This document shows, in pieces, positions 52,528-62,062 of a DNA stretch of 64,000 nt. Source of the stretch: Pseudomonas sp. GM18. GTDB lineage: Bacteria; Pseudomonadota; Gammaproteobacteria; Pseudomonadales; Pseudomonadaceae. A program made the translations under genes and the position numbers. The notes beneath the pieces are model-generated. The model did not search any database, had not been told where the DNA came from, and saw only the letters and a program-made list of their open reading frames with translations. The DNA is taken from NCBI RefSeq assembly GCF_000282195.1, contig NZ_AKJT01000094.1, positions 1 to 64,000 on the forward strand, given 5' to 3'. Position 1 is the first letter of the stretch; each line of letters opens with the position of its first letter.

Positions 52528-54423
52528 ATGGCCGTACCTGCATCAAAGCTCTCCCACGACGCCATCATCCAGGACTCCTGGTCCCGCTGCCGCGCCTTCG
52601 GGCTCGATCATCAGAGCGCTCCGGCGTTCGATCAGCTGCCGGCAGACGGCATCGCCCAATTGCTGGAGAGCCAGCATTCCCTGGTGCAGACCACCCATCA
52701 GGAAGTCCTGCCGTATTACGAGAACATCCTCAGCAATTCCAATTGCCTGATCATGCTCGCCGACAATCACGGCCAGGTGCTGACGTCGTGGGGCACCCAG
52801 CGTTTCATCGAGCCGAGCCTGACCCGCGGTTTCAGCGCCGGTGCCAGCTGGATGGAGCATTGCAGCGGGACCAATGCGATCGGCACCGCATTGGCCTGCG
52901 AGCAGGCCGTGCACATCGAGCACGATGAACATTTCCTCAAGGCCAACCGCTTCATGACCGGTTCCGCCGCGCCGATTTTCGATGCCGAGCGCAAGGTGAT
53001 CGCGGTGCTGGATGTGTCCAGCGACAGCTACTTGCCGCCCTCCCACACCCTGGGCATGGTCAAGATGATGAGCCAGACCGTGGAGAACCGGCTGATCCTC
53101 AACCTGTTCCACGGCCAGCATTTCCAACTGACCTTCAACACCGGGCTGAACAACCTCGACAGCCAATGGGCCGGGCTGTTGATCTTCGACGAGAGCGGTC
53201 AGGTGTTGTCGGCCAATCGCAGGGCCGACAATCTGCTGGGCATCAGCCTGTCGCGGGTCAGCGTCGAAAGCCTGTTCAAAGTCTCGTTGATGGAGCTGCT
53301 GAATCAGCCGGACGGCCTGCCATTTTCCCTGCAAGCCTCGGGACGCAACCGTTTCCAGTGCGTGCTGAAACGACCGAAACAGGCGTCGATTCAGGCGCGG
53401 TTGTTTGCAGAAATAAAGAGCACTGAAACGAAGAGCACTGAAACGAAAAGCCCTGAAATAAAGTGCACTGAACCCGCCCTGGCAGCACCCGCCGCAATCA
53501 GCCTCAACACCCTGCACTTTGGCGACAGCCGCGTGGAAAAAGCCGTACGCCAGGCCGAGCGCTTGCTGGAAAAGGACATTCCATTGTTGATCCACGGGGA
53601 AACCGGGGTCGGCAAGGAAGTCTTCGTCAAAGCCCTGCACCACGCCAGCTCGCGCAGCAAACAACCGTTCATTGCCGTCAACTGTGCAGCGATCCCCGCC
53701 GAACTGGTGGAGTCCGAGCTGTTTGGCTACGAGAAAGGCGCGTTCACCGGCGCCAACCAGAAAGGCAGCATCGGGCTGATCCGCAAGGCTGACAAAGGCA
53801 CCCTGTTCCTCGATGAAATCGGCGACATGCCGCTACCGACCCAGGCCCGGCTGCTGCGGGTGTTGCAGGAGCGTTGCGTGCAACCAGTGGGCAGCAGCGA
53901 GTTGTTCCCGGTGGACATCCGGATCATCTCGGCGACCAACCGTTCGTTGCGCGAGCAGGTGCAGTTGGGGCGGTTTCGTGAGGATTTGTATTACCGCATC
54001 GGTGGTTTGACCCTGGAACTGCCACCGCTCAGGGAACGCAGTGACAAGCAGGCGCTGTTCAAGCGCTTGTGGGAACAACACCGTGAACCGTCGCAATGGG
54101 CCGGGTTGAGCCCTGAGGTGCTGGAACTGTTCAGCCGTCATCCGTGGCCGGGGAATTTGCGTCAGGTCAGCAGCGTGATGCAGGTGGCGTTGGCCATGGC
54201 CGAGGAACAACCCGTCAAGCCTGAGCATTTGCCGGATGATTTTTTTGTCGATCTGGAGATGGAGCCGGTGGATACGCCGGAGCCGATAGCCGTTGATTTG
54301 AATGATGCCGAGGCTTTGAATCGGCAATTGCAGGCGGCTGGAGGGAATATTTCGCACTTGGCGCGGCGGTTGGGGGTTAGTCGCAATACCCTTTACAAGC
54401 GATTGCGCCAGACAGGCGACTGA
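52528..54423 (+). CDS. Sigma-54-dependent transcriptional activator, AcoR-like
   Basis: 631 residues: an N-terminal GAF-like sensor (about 60-200), a PAS-like segment (about 215-290), a variable linker with four 5-residue repeats (295-315), the AAA+ domain with Walker A GETGVGKE (357-364) and sigma-54-contacting GAFTGA (404-409), and a C-terminal Fis-type helix-turn-helix (GGNISHLARRLGVSRNTLYKRL, near 600). No receiver domain, so it senses a ligand directly. Divergent from glpSTPQUV and its sigma-54 promoter, which it most likely controls. Confidence 0.9.
   Translation: MAVPASKLSHDAIIQDSWSRCRAFGLDHQSAPAFDQLPADGIAQLLESQHSLVQTTHQEVLPYYENILSNSNCLIMLADNHGQVLTSWGTQRFIEPSLTRGFSAGASWMEHCSGTNAIGTALACEQAVHIEHDEHFLKANRFMTGSAAPIFDAERKVIAVLDVSSDSYLPPSHTLGMVKMMSQTVENRLILNLFHGQHFQLTFNTGLNNLDSQWAGLLIFDESGQVLSANRRADNLLGISLSRVSVESLFKVSLMELLNQPDGLPFSLQASGRNRFQCVLKRPKQASIQARLFAEIKSTETKSTETKSPEIKCTEPALAAPAAISLNTLHFGDSRVEKAVRQAERLLEKDIPLLIHGETGVGKEVFVKALHHASSRSKQPFIAVNCAAIPAELVESELFGYEKGAFTGANQKGSIGLIRKADKGTLFLDEIGDMPLPTQARLLRVLQERCVQPVGSSELFPVDIRIISATNRSLREQVQLGRFREDLYYRIGGLTLELPPLRERSDKQALFKRLWEQHREPSQWAGLSPEVLELFSRHPWPGNLRQVSSVMQVALAMAEEQPVKPEHLPDDFFVDLEMEPVDTPEPIAVDLNDAEALNRQLQAAGGNISHLARRLGVSRNTLYKRLRQTGD
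53411..53470 (+). repeat. Four tandem 15-bp repeats in the activator linker
   Basis: Units start at 53411, 53426, 53441 and 53456, of the form AAAyrAAGAGCACTG with small changes, coding (K/E)-I/T-K-S-T/P-E steps. Length changes stay in frame. Confidence 0.85.
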
Positions 54424-54425
54424 TT

Positions 54426-54533
54426 GATCGTTCCCACGCTCCGCGTGGGAATGCAGCCCGGGACGCTCTGCGTCCCAAGAGCCGAACGCGGAGCGTCCGT
54501 TGAGGCATTCCCACGCAGAGCGTGGGAACGATC
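54426..54533. repeat. REPIN-like inverted repeat (GATCGTTCCCACGC type)
   Basis: 29-base arms at 54426-54454 and 54505-54533, nearly perfect, with a further hairpin GGGACGC-TCT-GCGTCCC between them. It sits between convergent genes and may act as a two-way terminator. Confidence 0.85.
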
Positions 54534-54537
54534 ATCA

Positions 54538-55920
54538 TCAGTCAGCCAGACGCCAGGTCGTGCCGCCCTTGCCGTCTTCCAGCACCACGCCCATGGCGGT
54601 GAGCTGGTCGCGGATGCGGTCGGATTCGGCCCAGTCCTTGTTCGCGCGAGCGGTCAACCGCGCCTGAATCAGCGCATCGACTTCAGCCGCATCCACCCGC
54701 CCTTCGGCGCCGGCCTGCAGGAAGTCATCGGCTTCAAGCTGCAACACACCCAGCACACTGGCCAGCTCTTTCAAACGCGCCGCCAGACCGGCCGCCGCAT
54801 CCAGATCGCTCTCGCGCAGACGGTTAATCTCGCGGACCATCTCGAACAGCACCGCACAGGCTTCCGGCGTGCCGAAGTCGTCGTTCATCACCTGAGTGAA
54901 ACGCTCGACAAAAGCTTCGCCGCCAGCAGGTGCAACGCTCGGCAGGCCTTTCAACGCATGGTAGAAACGCTCAAGTGCGCCCTTGGCGTCCTTGAGGTTG
55001 TCTTCCGAATAGTTGATCGCGCTGCGGTAGTGGCTCGACACCAGCAGGTAACGCACGACTTCCGGGTGGTACTTGTCGAGCACGTCGCGAATGGTGAAGA
55101 AGTTGTTCAACGACTTGGACATCTTCTCGCCATTGATGCGAATCATGCCGCAATGCATCCACGCGTTGGCGTAGGTCTTGCCGGTGGCCGCTTCGCTCTG
55201 GGCGATTTCGTTTTCGTGGTGCGGGAACTCGAGGTCGCTGCCGCCGCCATGAATGTCGAAGGTCTCGCCCAGGCAGCAGGTGGACATCACCGAGCATTCG
55301 ATGTGCCAGCCCGGACGACCGTCGCCCCACGGCGATGGCCAGCTCGGCTCGCCCGGCTTGGCGCCTTTCCACAGCACGAAGTCCAGCGGGTCCTGTTTCG
55401 ACTCGTCGACTTCGATCCGCGCGCCGATGCGCAGGTCTTCGATTTTCTTGCGCGACAGCTTGCCGTAGCCCATGAACTTGGCGACGCGGTAGTACACGTC
55501 GCCATTGCCCGGTGCGTAGGCGTAGCCCTTGTCGATCAGGGTCTGGATCATCGCGTGCATGCCGGCGATGTGGCCGGTGGCGCGCGGTTCCATGTCGGGC
55601 TTGAGGATGTTCAGGCGCGACTCGTCTTCGTGCATCGCCGCGATCATGCGCTCGGTCAGCGCTTCGAACGACTCGCCATTTTCACGGGCGCGATTGATGA
55701 TTTTGTCGTCGATGTCGGTAATGTTGCGTACGTAGGTCAGGTCATAACCACTGAACCGCAACCAGCGGGTCACCAGGTCGAACGCGACCATGCTGCGGCC
55801 ATGGCCCAGGTGGCAGTAGTCATATACGGTCATCCCGCAGACGTACATGCGCACATTGTTGCCATCCAGCGGCTTGAAGACTTCTTTGCTCTTGGTGAGC
55901 GTGTTGTAGATCGTAAGCAC
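54538..55920 (-). CDS. cysS: Cysteinyl-tRNA synthetase
   Basis: A 460-residue class I synthetase. Zinc/cysteine-site C28 in MYVCGMTVYD, HLGH at 37-40, the WHIECSVMS motif, and KMSKS in GEKMSKSLNNF near residue 266 are all present. The start codon is GTG (55920): the conserved MLTIYNTLTK peptide begins there, and AAGGA lies 7 bases upstream. The C-terminus overlaps the edge of the REPIN region. It lies 20 bp after glnS, so the two synthetase genes are one operon, as in P. aeruginosa. Confidence 0.97.
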   Translation of the reverse strand: MLTIYNTLTKSKEVFKPLDGNNVRMYVCGMTVYDYCHLGHGRSMVAFDLVTRWLRFSGYDLTYVRNITDIDDKIINRARENGESFEALTERMIAAMHEDESRLNILKPDMEPRATGHIAGMHAMIQTLIDKGYAYAPGNGDVYYRVAKFMGYGKLSRKKIEDLRIGARIEVDESKQDPLDFVLWKGAKPGEPSWPSPWGDGRPGWHIECSVMSTCCLGETFDIHGGGSDLEFPHHENEIAQSEAATGKTYANAWMHCGMIRINGEKMSKSLNNFFTIRDVLDKYHPEVVRYLLVSSHYRSAINYSEDNLKDAKGALERFYHALKGLPSVAPAGGEAFVERFTQVMNDDFGTPEACAVLFEMVREINRLRESDLDAAAGLAARLKELASVLGVLQLEADDFLQAGAEGRVDAAEVDALIQARLTARANKDWAESDRIRDQLTAMGVVLEDGKGGTTWRLAD

Positions 55921-55940
55921 GACGGTTCCTTAAGACTTGA

Positions 55941-57638
55941 TCACTGGCCCCACGAATCACGCAGGGTCACGGTACGGTTGAATACCGGAGCGCCCGGTTT
56001 CGAGTCCTTGATATCCGCGACGAAGTAACCTTCGCGCTCGAACTGGAAACGGTCTTCCGGCTGTGCGTTGCCCAACGAGGGTTCAGCACGACAACCGGTG
56101 AGGACTTGCAGTGAGTCAGGGTTGATGTTGTCCAGGAAACTGGCGCTGTCTTCGGCCTTCTCCGGGTTCGGAGAACGGAACAGACGATCGTACAGACGCA
56201 CTTCGCACTCGACGCTGGCCGCGGCCGGCACCCAGTGGATCACGCCTTTGACCTTGCGGCCTTCAGGGTTTTTGCCGAGGGTTTCCGGGTCGTACGAGCA
56301 ACGCAGTTCGACGATGTTGCCATCGGCGTCCTTGATCGCTTCGTCGGCACGGATCACGTAGCTGCCGCGCAGACGCACTTCGCCGTTCGGCTCCAGGCGC
56401 TTGTAGCCTTTTGGCGGCTCTTCCATGAAGTCTTCACGGTCGATGTAGAGCTCACGGGCGAACGGCAGCACGCGCACGCCCATGTCTTCTTTCGGGTGGC
56501 ACGCCAGTTCGAGGTTTTCGACCTGACCTTCCGGGTAGTTGGTGATCACGACTTTCAGCGGACGCAGCACGCACATGGCGCGCGGGGCGCTGTGGTCGAG
56601 GTCGTCACGGATGCTGAATTCGAGCATGCCGAAATCCACCACGCCGTCGGAACGGTTGGTGCCGATCATTTCGCAGAAGTTGCGGATCGATTTCGGCGTG
56701 TAGCCACGGCGGCGGAAGCCCGACAGCGTGGACATCCGCGGATCGTCCCAGCCATTGACGTGCTTTTCATCGACCAGTTGCTTGAGCTTGCGCTTGCTGG
56801 TGATGGTGTAGTTCAGGTTCAGACGGCTGAACTCGTACTGACGCGGGTTGGCCGGCACTGGCAGGTTTTCGAGGAACCACTCGTACAACGGACGGTGGCT
56901 TTCGAACTCCAGGGTGCAGATCGAATGGGTGATGCCTTCGATGGCGTCCGACTGACCGTGGGTGAAGTCATAGTTCGGGTAGATGCACCACTTGTCACCG
57001 GTCTGGTGGTGATGGGCATGACGAATGCGGTACATGATCGGGTCGCGCAGGTTCATGTTCGGCGAAGCCATGTCGATCTTGGCCCGCAGCACGCGTGCGC
57101 CGTCCTTGAACTCGCCGGCCTTCATGCGGGCAAACAGGTCGAGGTTTTCTTCAACCGAACGGTCGCGGAACGGGCTGTTCTTGCCCGGCTCGGTCAGGCT
57201 GCCGCGATATTCCTTGGCCTGCTCAGGGGTCAGGTCGTCGACGTAGGCCTTGCCGGCCTTGATCAGCTCTACCGCCCAGTCGTGCAACTGGTCGAAATAC
57301 TGCGAGGCATAGCGCACTTCACCGGACCATTCGAAGCCCAGCCATTTGACGTCGCTTTCGATCGCGTCGATGTATTCCTGGTCTTCCTTGGCCGGGTTGG
57401 TGTCGTCGAAACGCAGGTGCGTGACGCCGCCGAATTCCTGGGCCAGGCCGAAGTTCACACAGATCGACTTGGCGTGACCGATGTGCAGGTAGCCATTGGG
57501 CTCAGGCGGGAAACGAGTAACGATCTGCGTGTGCTTACCCGAGTCCAGGTCCGCCTGGATGATCGGGCGCAGGAAATTGACCGGCACGGCAGGGCCGGTC
57601 TTGGAATTCGAGGTAGGGTCGACAGTGGGCTTGCTCAT
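55941..57638 (-). CDS. glnS: Glutaminyl-tRNA synthetase
   Basis: A 565-residue class Ic synthetase. PPEPNGYLHIGHAKS holds the HIGH motif (52-55), and TSKRKL (280-285) is the KMSKS equivalent. The C-terminal anticodon-binding beta-barrels follow. ATG 57638 (MSKPTVDPTS) with AAGGATCCT upstream was chosen over the in-frame extension to 57701. First gene of glnS-cysS. Confidence 0.97.
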   Translation of the reverse strand: MSKPTVDPTSNSKTGPAVPVNFLRPIIQADLDSGKHTQIVTRFPPEPNGYLHIGHAKSICVNFGLAQEFGGVTHLRFDDTNPAKEDQEYIDAIESDVKWLGFEWSGEVRYASQYFDQLHDWAVELIKAGKAYVDDLTPEQAKEYRGSLTEPGKNSPFRDRSVEENLDLFARMKAGEFKDGARVLRAKIDMASPNMNLRDPIMYRIRHAHHHQTGDKWCIYPNYDFTHGQSDAIEGITHSICTLEFESHRPLYEWFLENLPVPANPRQYEFSRLNLNYTITSKRKLKQLVDEKHVNGWDDPRMSTLSGFRRRGYTPKSIRNFCEMIGTNRSDGVVDFGMLEFSIRDDLDHSAPRAMCVLRPLKVVITNYPEGQVENLELACHPKEDMGVRVLPFARELYIDREDFMEEPPKGYKRLEPNGEVRLRGSYVIRADEAIKDADGNIVELRCSYDPETLGKNPEGRKVKGVIHWVPAAASVECEVRLYDRLFRSPNPEKAEDSASFLDNINPDSLQVLTGCRAEPSLGNAQPEDRFQFEREGYFVADIKDSKPGAPVFNRTVTLRDSWGQ

Positions 57639-57900
57639 AGGATCCTTGAACGTACAAGTGCGCGGCCAGTTGGCCAAATCAAAGCGGCTGTTATAAATCA
57701 AAGGGGCTTATCATAGCCGATGCTGTCAAGTGGCTGACAGAGCAGGCCGGCAATCGGTTGCATTTAATCGGCTGCCGATGAAAAACAGCCTCGAAATTCA
57801 CGCCCGGCACGCTAAACTGCGCACCTTGGCCGACACTGGCCGGACCGGTTGAGGGTCAAAGCGCCCCAAAACCCACGAATTCCTAGAATGAGTACCCATC

Positions 57901-58404
57901 ATGACCCAAGTCAAACTGTCTACCAACTTCGGCGACATCGTCCTGGAACTGAACGCTGAAAAGGCACCGCTGACCGTTGCCAACTTCATCGAATACGTCA
58001 AGGCCGGTCACTACGAAAACACCGTTTTCCACCGCGTCATCGGTAACTTCATGATCCAGGGCGGCGGTTTCGAGCCAGGCATGAAAGAAAAGAAAGACAA
58101 GCGCCCAAGCATCCAGAACGAAGCCGACAACGGCCTGCCAAACCAGAAGTACAGCGTGGCCATGGCCCGCACCATGGAGCCGCATTCGGCCTCCGCGCAG
58201 TTCTTCATCAACGTTGCAGACAACAGCTTCCTGAACCACAGCGCCAAGACCGTTCAGGGTTGGGGCTATGCAGTGTTCGGTAAAGTGGTTGAAGGCACCG
58301 ACGTCGTCGACAAGATCAAAGGCGTGGCCACCACTTCCAAGGCCGGTCACCAGGACGTACCTGCAGACGACGTGATCATCGAGAAAGCCGAGATCATTGA
58401 GTGA
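57901..58404 (+). CDS. ppiB: Peptidyl-prolyl cis-trans isomerase B (cyclophilin)
   Basis: A 167-residue cytoplasmic cyclophilin with no signal peptide. Active-site strings VFHRVIGNFMIQGG (Arg, Phe, Gln ligands) and SASAQFFINVADNSFLNH are present. Divergent from glnS and overlapping lpxH by 4 bases, the order seen in other pseudomonads. Confidence 0.96.
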   Translation: MTQVKLSTNFGDIVLELNAEKAPLTVANFIEYVKAGHYENTVFHRVIGNFMIQGGGFEPGMKEKKDKRPSIQNEADNGLPNQKYSVAMARTMEPHSASAQFFINVADNSFLNHSAKTVQGWGYAVFGKVVEGTDVVDKIKGVATTSKAGHQDVPADDVIIEKAEIIE

Positions 58405-59129
58405 TACTGCTGATTTCAGACTTGCATCTGGAAGAGGAGCGCCCGGACATTACCCGGGCGTTTCTGAATTTGCTCGCTGGACGCGCCCGCTCGGCGAGTG
58501 CGTTGTACATTCTGGGCGACTTTTTCGAGGCGTGGATTGGCGACGATGCCATGACGCCGTTCCAGCGTTCCATCTGCCAGGCCCTGCGCAACTTAAGCGA
58601 CAGCGGCACGGCCATTTTTCTGATGCACGGCAATCGCGACTTCATGCTCGGCAAGGCCTTCTGCAAAGCAGCCGGCTGTACCTTGCTCAAAGATCCGAGT
58701 GTCGTGCAGTTTTACGGCGAGCCGGTGCTGTTGATGCACGGCGACAGCCTCTGCACCCGCGACGAAGCGTATATGAAGCTGCGGCGCTACCTGCGTAACC
58801 CGATCACCCTGTTCATCCTGCGCCATCTGCCCTTGGGCACCCGCCATAAACTGGCGCGCAAGCTGCGCAGCGAAAGCCGTGCACAGACGCGGATGAAGGC
58901 CAATGACATTGTCGATGTCACACCGGAAGAGATTCCGCGGATCATGCAGCAATACGGCGTGAAAACCCTGATCCACGGCCATACCCATCGCCCTGCCATC
59001 CACAAGTTGCAGATTGGCGAGCTGGCGGCCAAGCGCATTGTGCTGGGGGATTGGGACCGTCAGGGATGGGCGTTGCAGGTGGATGAGCAAGGGTTTGCGT
59101 TGGCGCCGTTTGATTTCGTTACGCCATAA
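58401..59129 (+). CDS. lpxH: UDP-2,3-diacylglucosamine diphosphatase
   Basis: A 242-residue metallophosphoesterase that cleaves UDP-2,3-diacylglucosamine to lipid X in lipid A synthesis at the inner-membrane face. Metal motifs: D7-x-H9 (SDLHL), GD (39-40), GNRD (77-80), MHGD (112-115) and GHTH near residue 192. The start is GTG at 58401, overlapping the ppiB stop as GTGA; the conserved MILLISDLHL begins there. Confidence 0.96.
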   Translation: MILLISDLHLEEERPDITRAFLNLLAGRARSASALYILGDFFEAWIGDDAMTPFQRSICQALRNLSDSGTAIFLMHGNRDFMLGKAFCKAAGCTLLKDPSVVQFYGEPVLLMHGDSLCTRDEAYMKLRRYLRNPITLFILRHLPLGTRHKLARKLRSESRAQTRMKANDIVDVTPEEIPRIMQQYGVKTLIHGHTHRPAIHKLQIGELAAKRIVLGDWDRQGWALQVDEQGFALAPFDFVTP

Positions 59130-59141
59130 AAGCCAAAGATC

Positions 59142-59240
59142 AAAAGATCGCAGCCTCGCTCCGCTCGACAGCTCCTACAGGTGCATTGCCTAACGCGGTC
59201 AATGTAGGAGCTGCCGAGCGGAGCGAGGCTGCGATCTTTT
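59142..59240. repeat. REPIN-like inverted repeat (GTAGGAGCTGCCGAGC type)
   Basis: 38-base arms at 59142-59179 and 59203-59240 with one mismatch. It lies between the ends of convergent lpxH and emrB, and the T-run at 59236-59240 may let it terminate transcription. Confidence 0.88.
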
Positions 59241-59256
59241 AACAGGCGCCACTGAG

Positions 59257-60786
59257 TCAATGCCCAGCCGAAGCCGGCCCCGCCTTCGCCGCAAACGGCG
59301 GTTTCGCCAGCCACACCAGCAGAATCAAGCCCATGAACGCCCACCCCAGCAACGTGAAGTAATCCACGGTGGAGAGCATGTACGCCTGACTGGTCAGCAC
59401 ATGATCCAGCTGCGCATAGGCCGGGTTGCCCGCCCCGCCCAGCGTGTTCAACGCCTCCCGGGTCGCCGGCTCATAGGTGGTGATGCTTTCACTCAAATAC
59501 GCGTGGTGCTGATCGGCCCGGCGAATCCAGATCCAGGTGGTCAACGACGCCGCAAAACTGCCGCCCAGGGTCCGCAGGAAGGTCGCCAGACCTGCGCCGT
59601 CGGCAATCTGACTCGGCGGCAGGTCCGACATCAAAATGCTCAAGGTCGGCATGAAGAACAGCGCCACGCCAATCCCCATGAACAGCTGCACCAGGGCGAT
59701 GTGCTGGAAGTCCACTTCGTTGGTAAAGCCTGCGCGCATGAAGCAACTCAAACCGATGCAGAGGAACGCGCCACCGGCCAGCAGCCGCAAGTCGAACCGG
59801 TGCGCATACTTGCCGACAAACGGCGACAACACCACCGGCAGGATGCCGATCGGCGCCACTGCCAATCCGGCCCAGGTGGCGGTGTAGCCCATCTGGGTTT
59901 GCAGCCATTGCGGCAGGATCAGGTTGATGCCAAAGAACCCGGCGTAACCACCCACCAGAACGATGGTGCCGATGCGGAAATTGCGGTGGGCGAACAGCCG
60001 CAGGTTGACCACCGGGTGTTTGTCGGTCATCTCCCAGATCACGAACACCGCCAGCGCAATCACTGAAATAGCCGCGCCGATAATGATGAAATTCGACTCG
60101 AACCAGTCCAGGTCATTGCCCTTGTCGAGGATCACCTGCAACGCGCCGACGCCAATGATCAAGGTGATCAAACCCACGTAATCCATCGGCTGGTAACTGG
60201 TCACCACCGGACGCGCCTTGAGCTGCTGGCGCACTACCATCACCGCGAAAACCCCGATCGGCACGTTGATAAAGAAGATCCACGGCCAGCTGTAGCTGTC
60301 GGTGATCCAGCCGCCGAGGATGGGACCTGCAATCGGCGCCACCACCGTGACCATCGCCAACAACGCCAGGGCCATGCCGCGCCTCGCCGGGGGATAGACC
60401 GCGATCAGCAGCGTCTGGGTCATCGGGTACAACGGCCCGGCCACCAGGCCTTGCAGCACGCGAAAGCCGATCAGCTCCGGCATCGAGGTCGAGATACCGC
60501 ACAGGAACGACGCCAGCACGAACAGCATCGTCGCCCACAAAAACAACTTCACCTCACCAAAGCGCCGGCTGAGCCAACCGGTCAGCGGCAGCGCGATGGC
60601 GTTGCTCACGGCAAACGAGGTGATCACCCAAGTGCCCTGCTCCGAACTCACGCCCAGGTTGCCGGAAATCGTCGGCAAGGCCACGTTGGCGATGGTGGTG
60701 TCGAGCACTTGCATGAAGGTCGCCAGCGACAGGCCAATGGTGCTGAGCAAAAGGCTGGGTGGCGAGAAAGAGGCGTTATTGCTCAT
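59257..60786 (-). CDS. emrB: EmrB/QacA-type multidrug MFS transporter (DHA2)
   Basis: A 509-residue 14-helix proton antiporter. Motif C-like sequence PIAGPILGGWITDSYSWPWIFFINVPIG near residue 150 and the motif-A loop GWLSRRFGEVKLF near 70 are typical, as is the LDTTIANVALPTISGNLG helix 1 with D29. It works with EmrA and the outer-membrane factor encoded upstream. Confidence 0.93.
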   Translation of the reverse strand: MSNNASFSPPSLLLSTIGLSLATFMQVLDTTIANVALPTISGNLGVSSEQGTWVITSFAVSNAIALPLTGWLSRRFGEVKLFLWATMLFVLASFLCGISTSMPELIGFRVLQGLVAGPLYPMTQTLLIAVYPPARRGMALALLAMVTVVAPIAGPILGGWITDSYSWPWIFFINVPIGVFAVMVVRQQLKARPVVTSYQPMDYVGLITLIIGVGALQVILDKGNDLDWFESNFIIIGAAISVIALAVFVIWEMTDKHPVVNLRLFAHRNFRIGTIVLVGGYAGFFGINLILPQWLQTQMGYTATWAGLAVAPIGILPVVLSPFVGKYAHRFDLRLLAGGAFLCIGLSCFMRAGFTNEVDFQHIALVQLFMGIGVALFFMPTLSILMSDLPPSQIADGAGLATFLRTLGGSFAASLTTWIWIRRADQHHAYLSESITTYEPATREALNTLGGAGNPAYAQLDHVLTSQAYMLSTVDYFTLLGWAFMGLILLVWLAKPPFAAKAGPASAGH

Positions 60787-60850
60787 CGCGAATCCTTTGA
60801 AGCGGGGATGGCGCTGCGCCCGTTACAGGCGCAGCTGACGGATTGGCGAA

Positions 60851-62047
60851 TCAGCGTTGCGCGGTTTTGCTGACCGCGGCGCTGTTGTCGTGGATCAACT
60901 GGGTGATCATCGCGTCGGCTTCGGCCAACTGACGGTCGTAGATGCTGGTGCTGAACGAAGCCTTTTGCGGCGGCTGTTGCGCCAGCACCGGACCGCTCTG
61001 GTCGCGCAGGTTCACCTCGACCTGAGTCGACAGGCCGACCCGCAACGGGTGCTTGGCCAGTTCTTCGGCATTAATGTGAATCCGCACCGGCACCCGCTGC
61101 ACGATTTTGATCCAGTTACCGGTGGCGTTCTGCGCCGGCAGCAAGGCAAACGCGCTGCCGGTCCCGGCGCCGAGGCTATCGATGGTGCCGCTGTATTTGA
61201 CGTCGCTGCCGTAGACATCGGCTTCGATGTCCACCGGCTGACCGATGCGCATGTCACGCAGTTGGGTTTCCTTGAAGTTGGCGTCGATCCACAGCTGGTC
61301 CAGCGGAATCACTGCCATCAGCGCGGTACCCGGCTGGACACGCTGACCAAGTTGCACGGTACGTTTGGCGACATAACCGGTGACCGGCGCGATCAAGGTG
61401 CTGCGGGCGTTGTTCAGGTACGCCTGACGCAATTGCGCAGCGGCGGACATCACGTCCGGGTGCGACGACACCACGGTGTCATCGACCAGCGCGCTGGTGG
61501 TCTTGAGCTGTTGTTGGGCGTTGGCCAGGGCGTTCTGCGCCGAGGTCAGGTCATCACGGGCATGGGACAGTTCTTCCTGGGAAATCGCCCCGCCGGCGGC
61601 AAGGTTTTTCCGCCGATTGAAGTTGTCCTGGGCCTTTTGCACTTCGGCCTGCTGCGCATTGACCTGGGCTTTCATGCCGTCGACATTGCTGTACAAACCG
61701 CGCACCTGACGCACAGTGCGGGCCAGGTTGGCCTGGGCACTTTGCAGACCGACTTCGGCGTCGTTCGGATCGAAGTTGACCAGTACCTGGCCTTCGTGGA
61801 CCAGATCGCCATCGTCGGCGCCGATGCTGACCACAGTGCCGGTGACCAGCGGAGTGATTTCCACCACGTTGCCGTTCACGTAGGCGTCGTCGGTGCTTTC
61901 GCTCCAGCGACCGAAGAATTGGTGATAACCCCAGACGCCGGCTCCGGCGAGGATCACCAGGATAGTCAGGACTAACAGCATCACTTTGCGCTTGCGCGGG
62001 TTGCTCGTGTCTTGAGTGTCGTCAGAGGTTGTATCTGCAGTGGCCAT
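60851..62047 (-). CDS. emrA: EmrA-type membrane fusion protein
   Basis: A 398-residue HlyD-family adaptor: one N-terminal membrane helix (22-42), lipoyl half-motifs (VTGTVVSIGADDGDLVHEGQVLVNFD, APVTGYVAKRTVQLGQRVQPGTALM), a coiled-coil hairpin (about 90-190) and a beta-barrel. It bridges EmrB to the outer membrane channel. The gap to emrB is 64 bp and to the OMF gene 15 bp. Confidence 0.93.
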   Translation of the reverse strand: MATADTTSDDTQDTSNPRKRKVMLLVLTILVILAGAGVWGYHQFFGRWSESTDDAYVNGNVVEITPLVTGTVVSIGADDGDLVHEGQVLVNFDPNDAEVGLQSAQANLARTVRQVRGLYSNVDGMKAQVNAQQAEVQKAQDNFNRRKNLAAGGAISQEELSHARDDLTSAQNALANAQQQLKTTSALVDDTVVSSHPDVMSAAAQLRQAYLNNARSTLIAPVTGYVAKRTVQLGQRVQPGTALMAVIPLDQLWIDANFKETQLRDMRIGQPVDIEADVYGSDVKYSGTIDSLGAGTGSAFALLPAQNATGNWIKIVQRVPVRIHINAEELAKHPLRVGLSTQVEVNLRDQSGPVLAQQPPQKASFSTSIYDRQLAEADAMITQLIHDNSAAVSKTAQR

Positions 62048-62062
62048 GACAAGTACCTTGAA

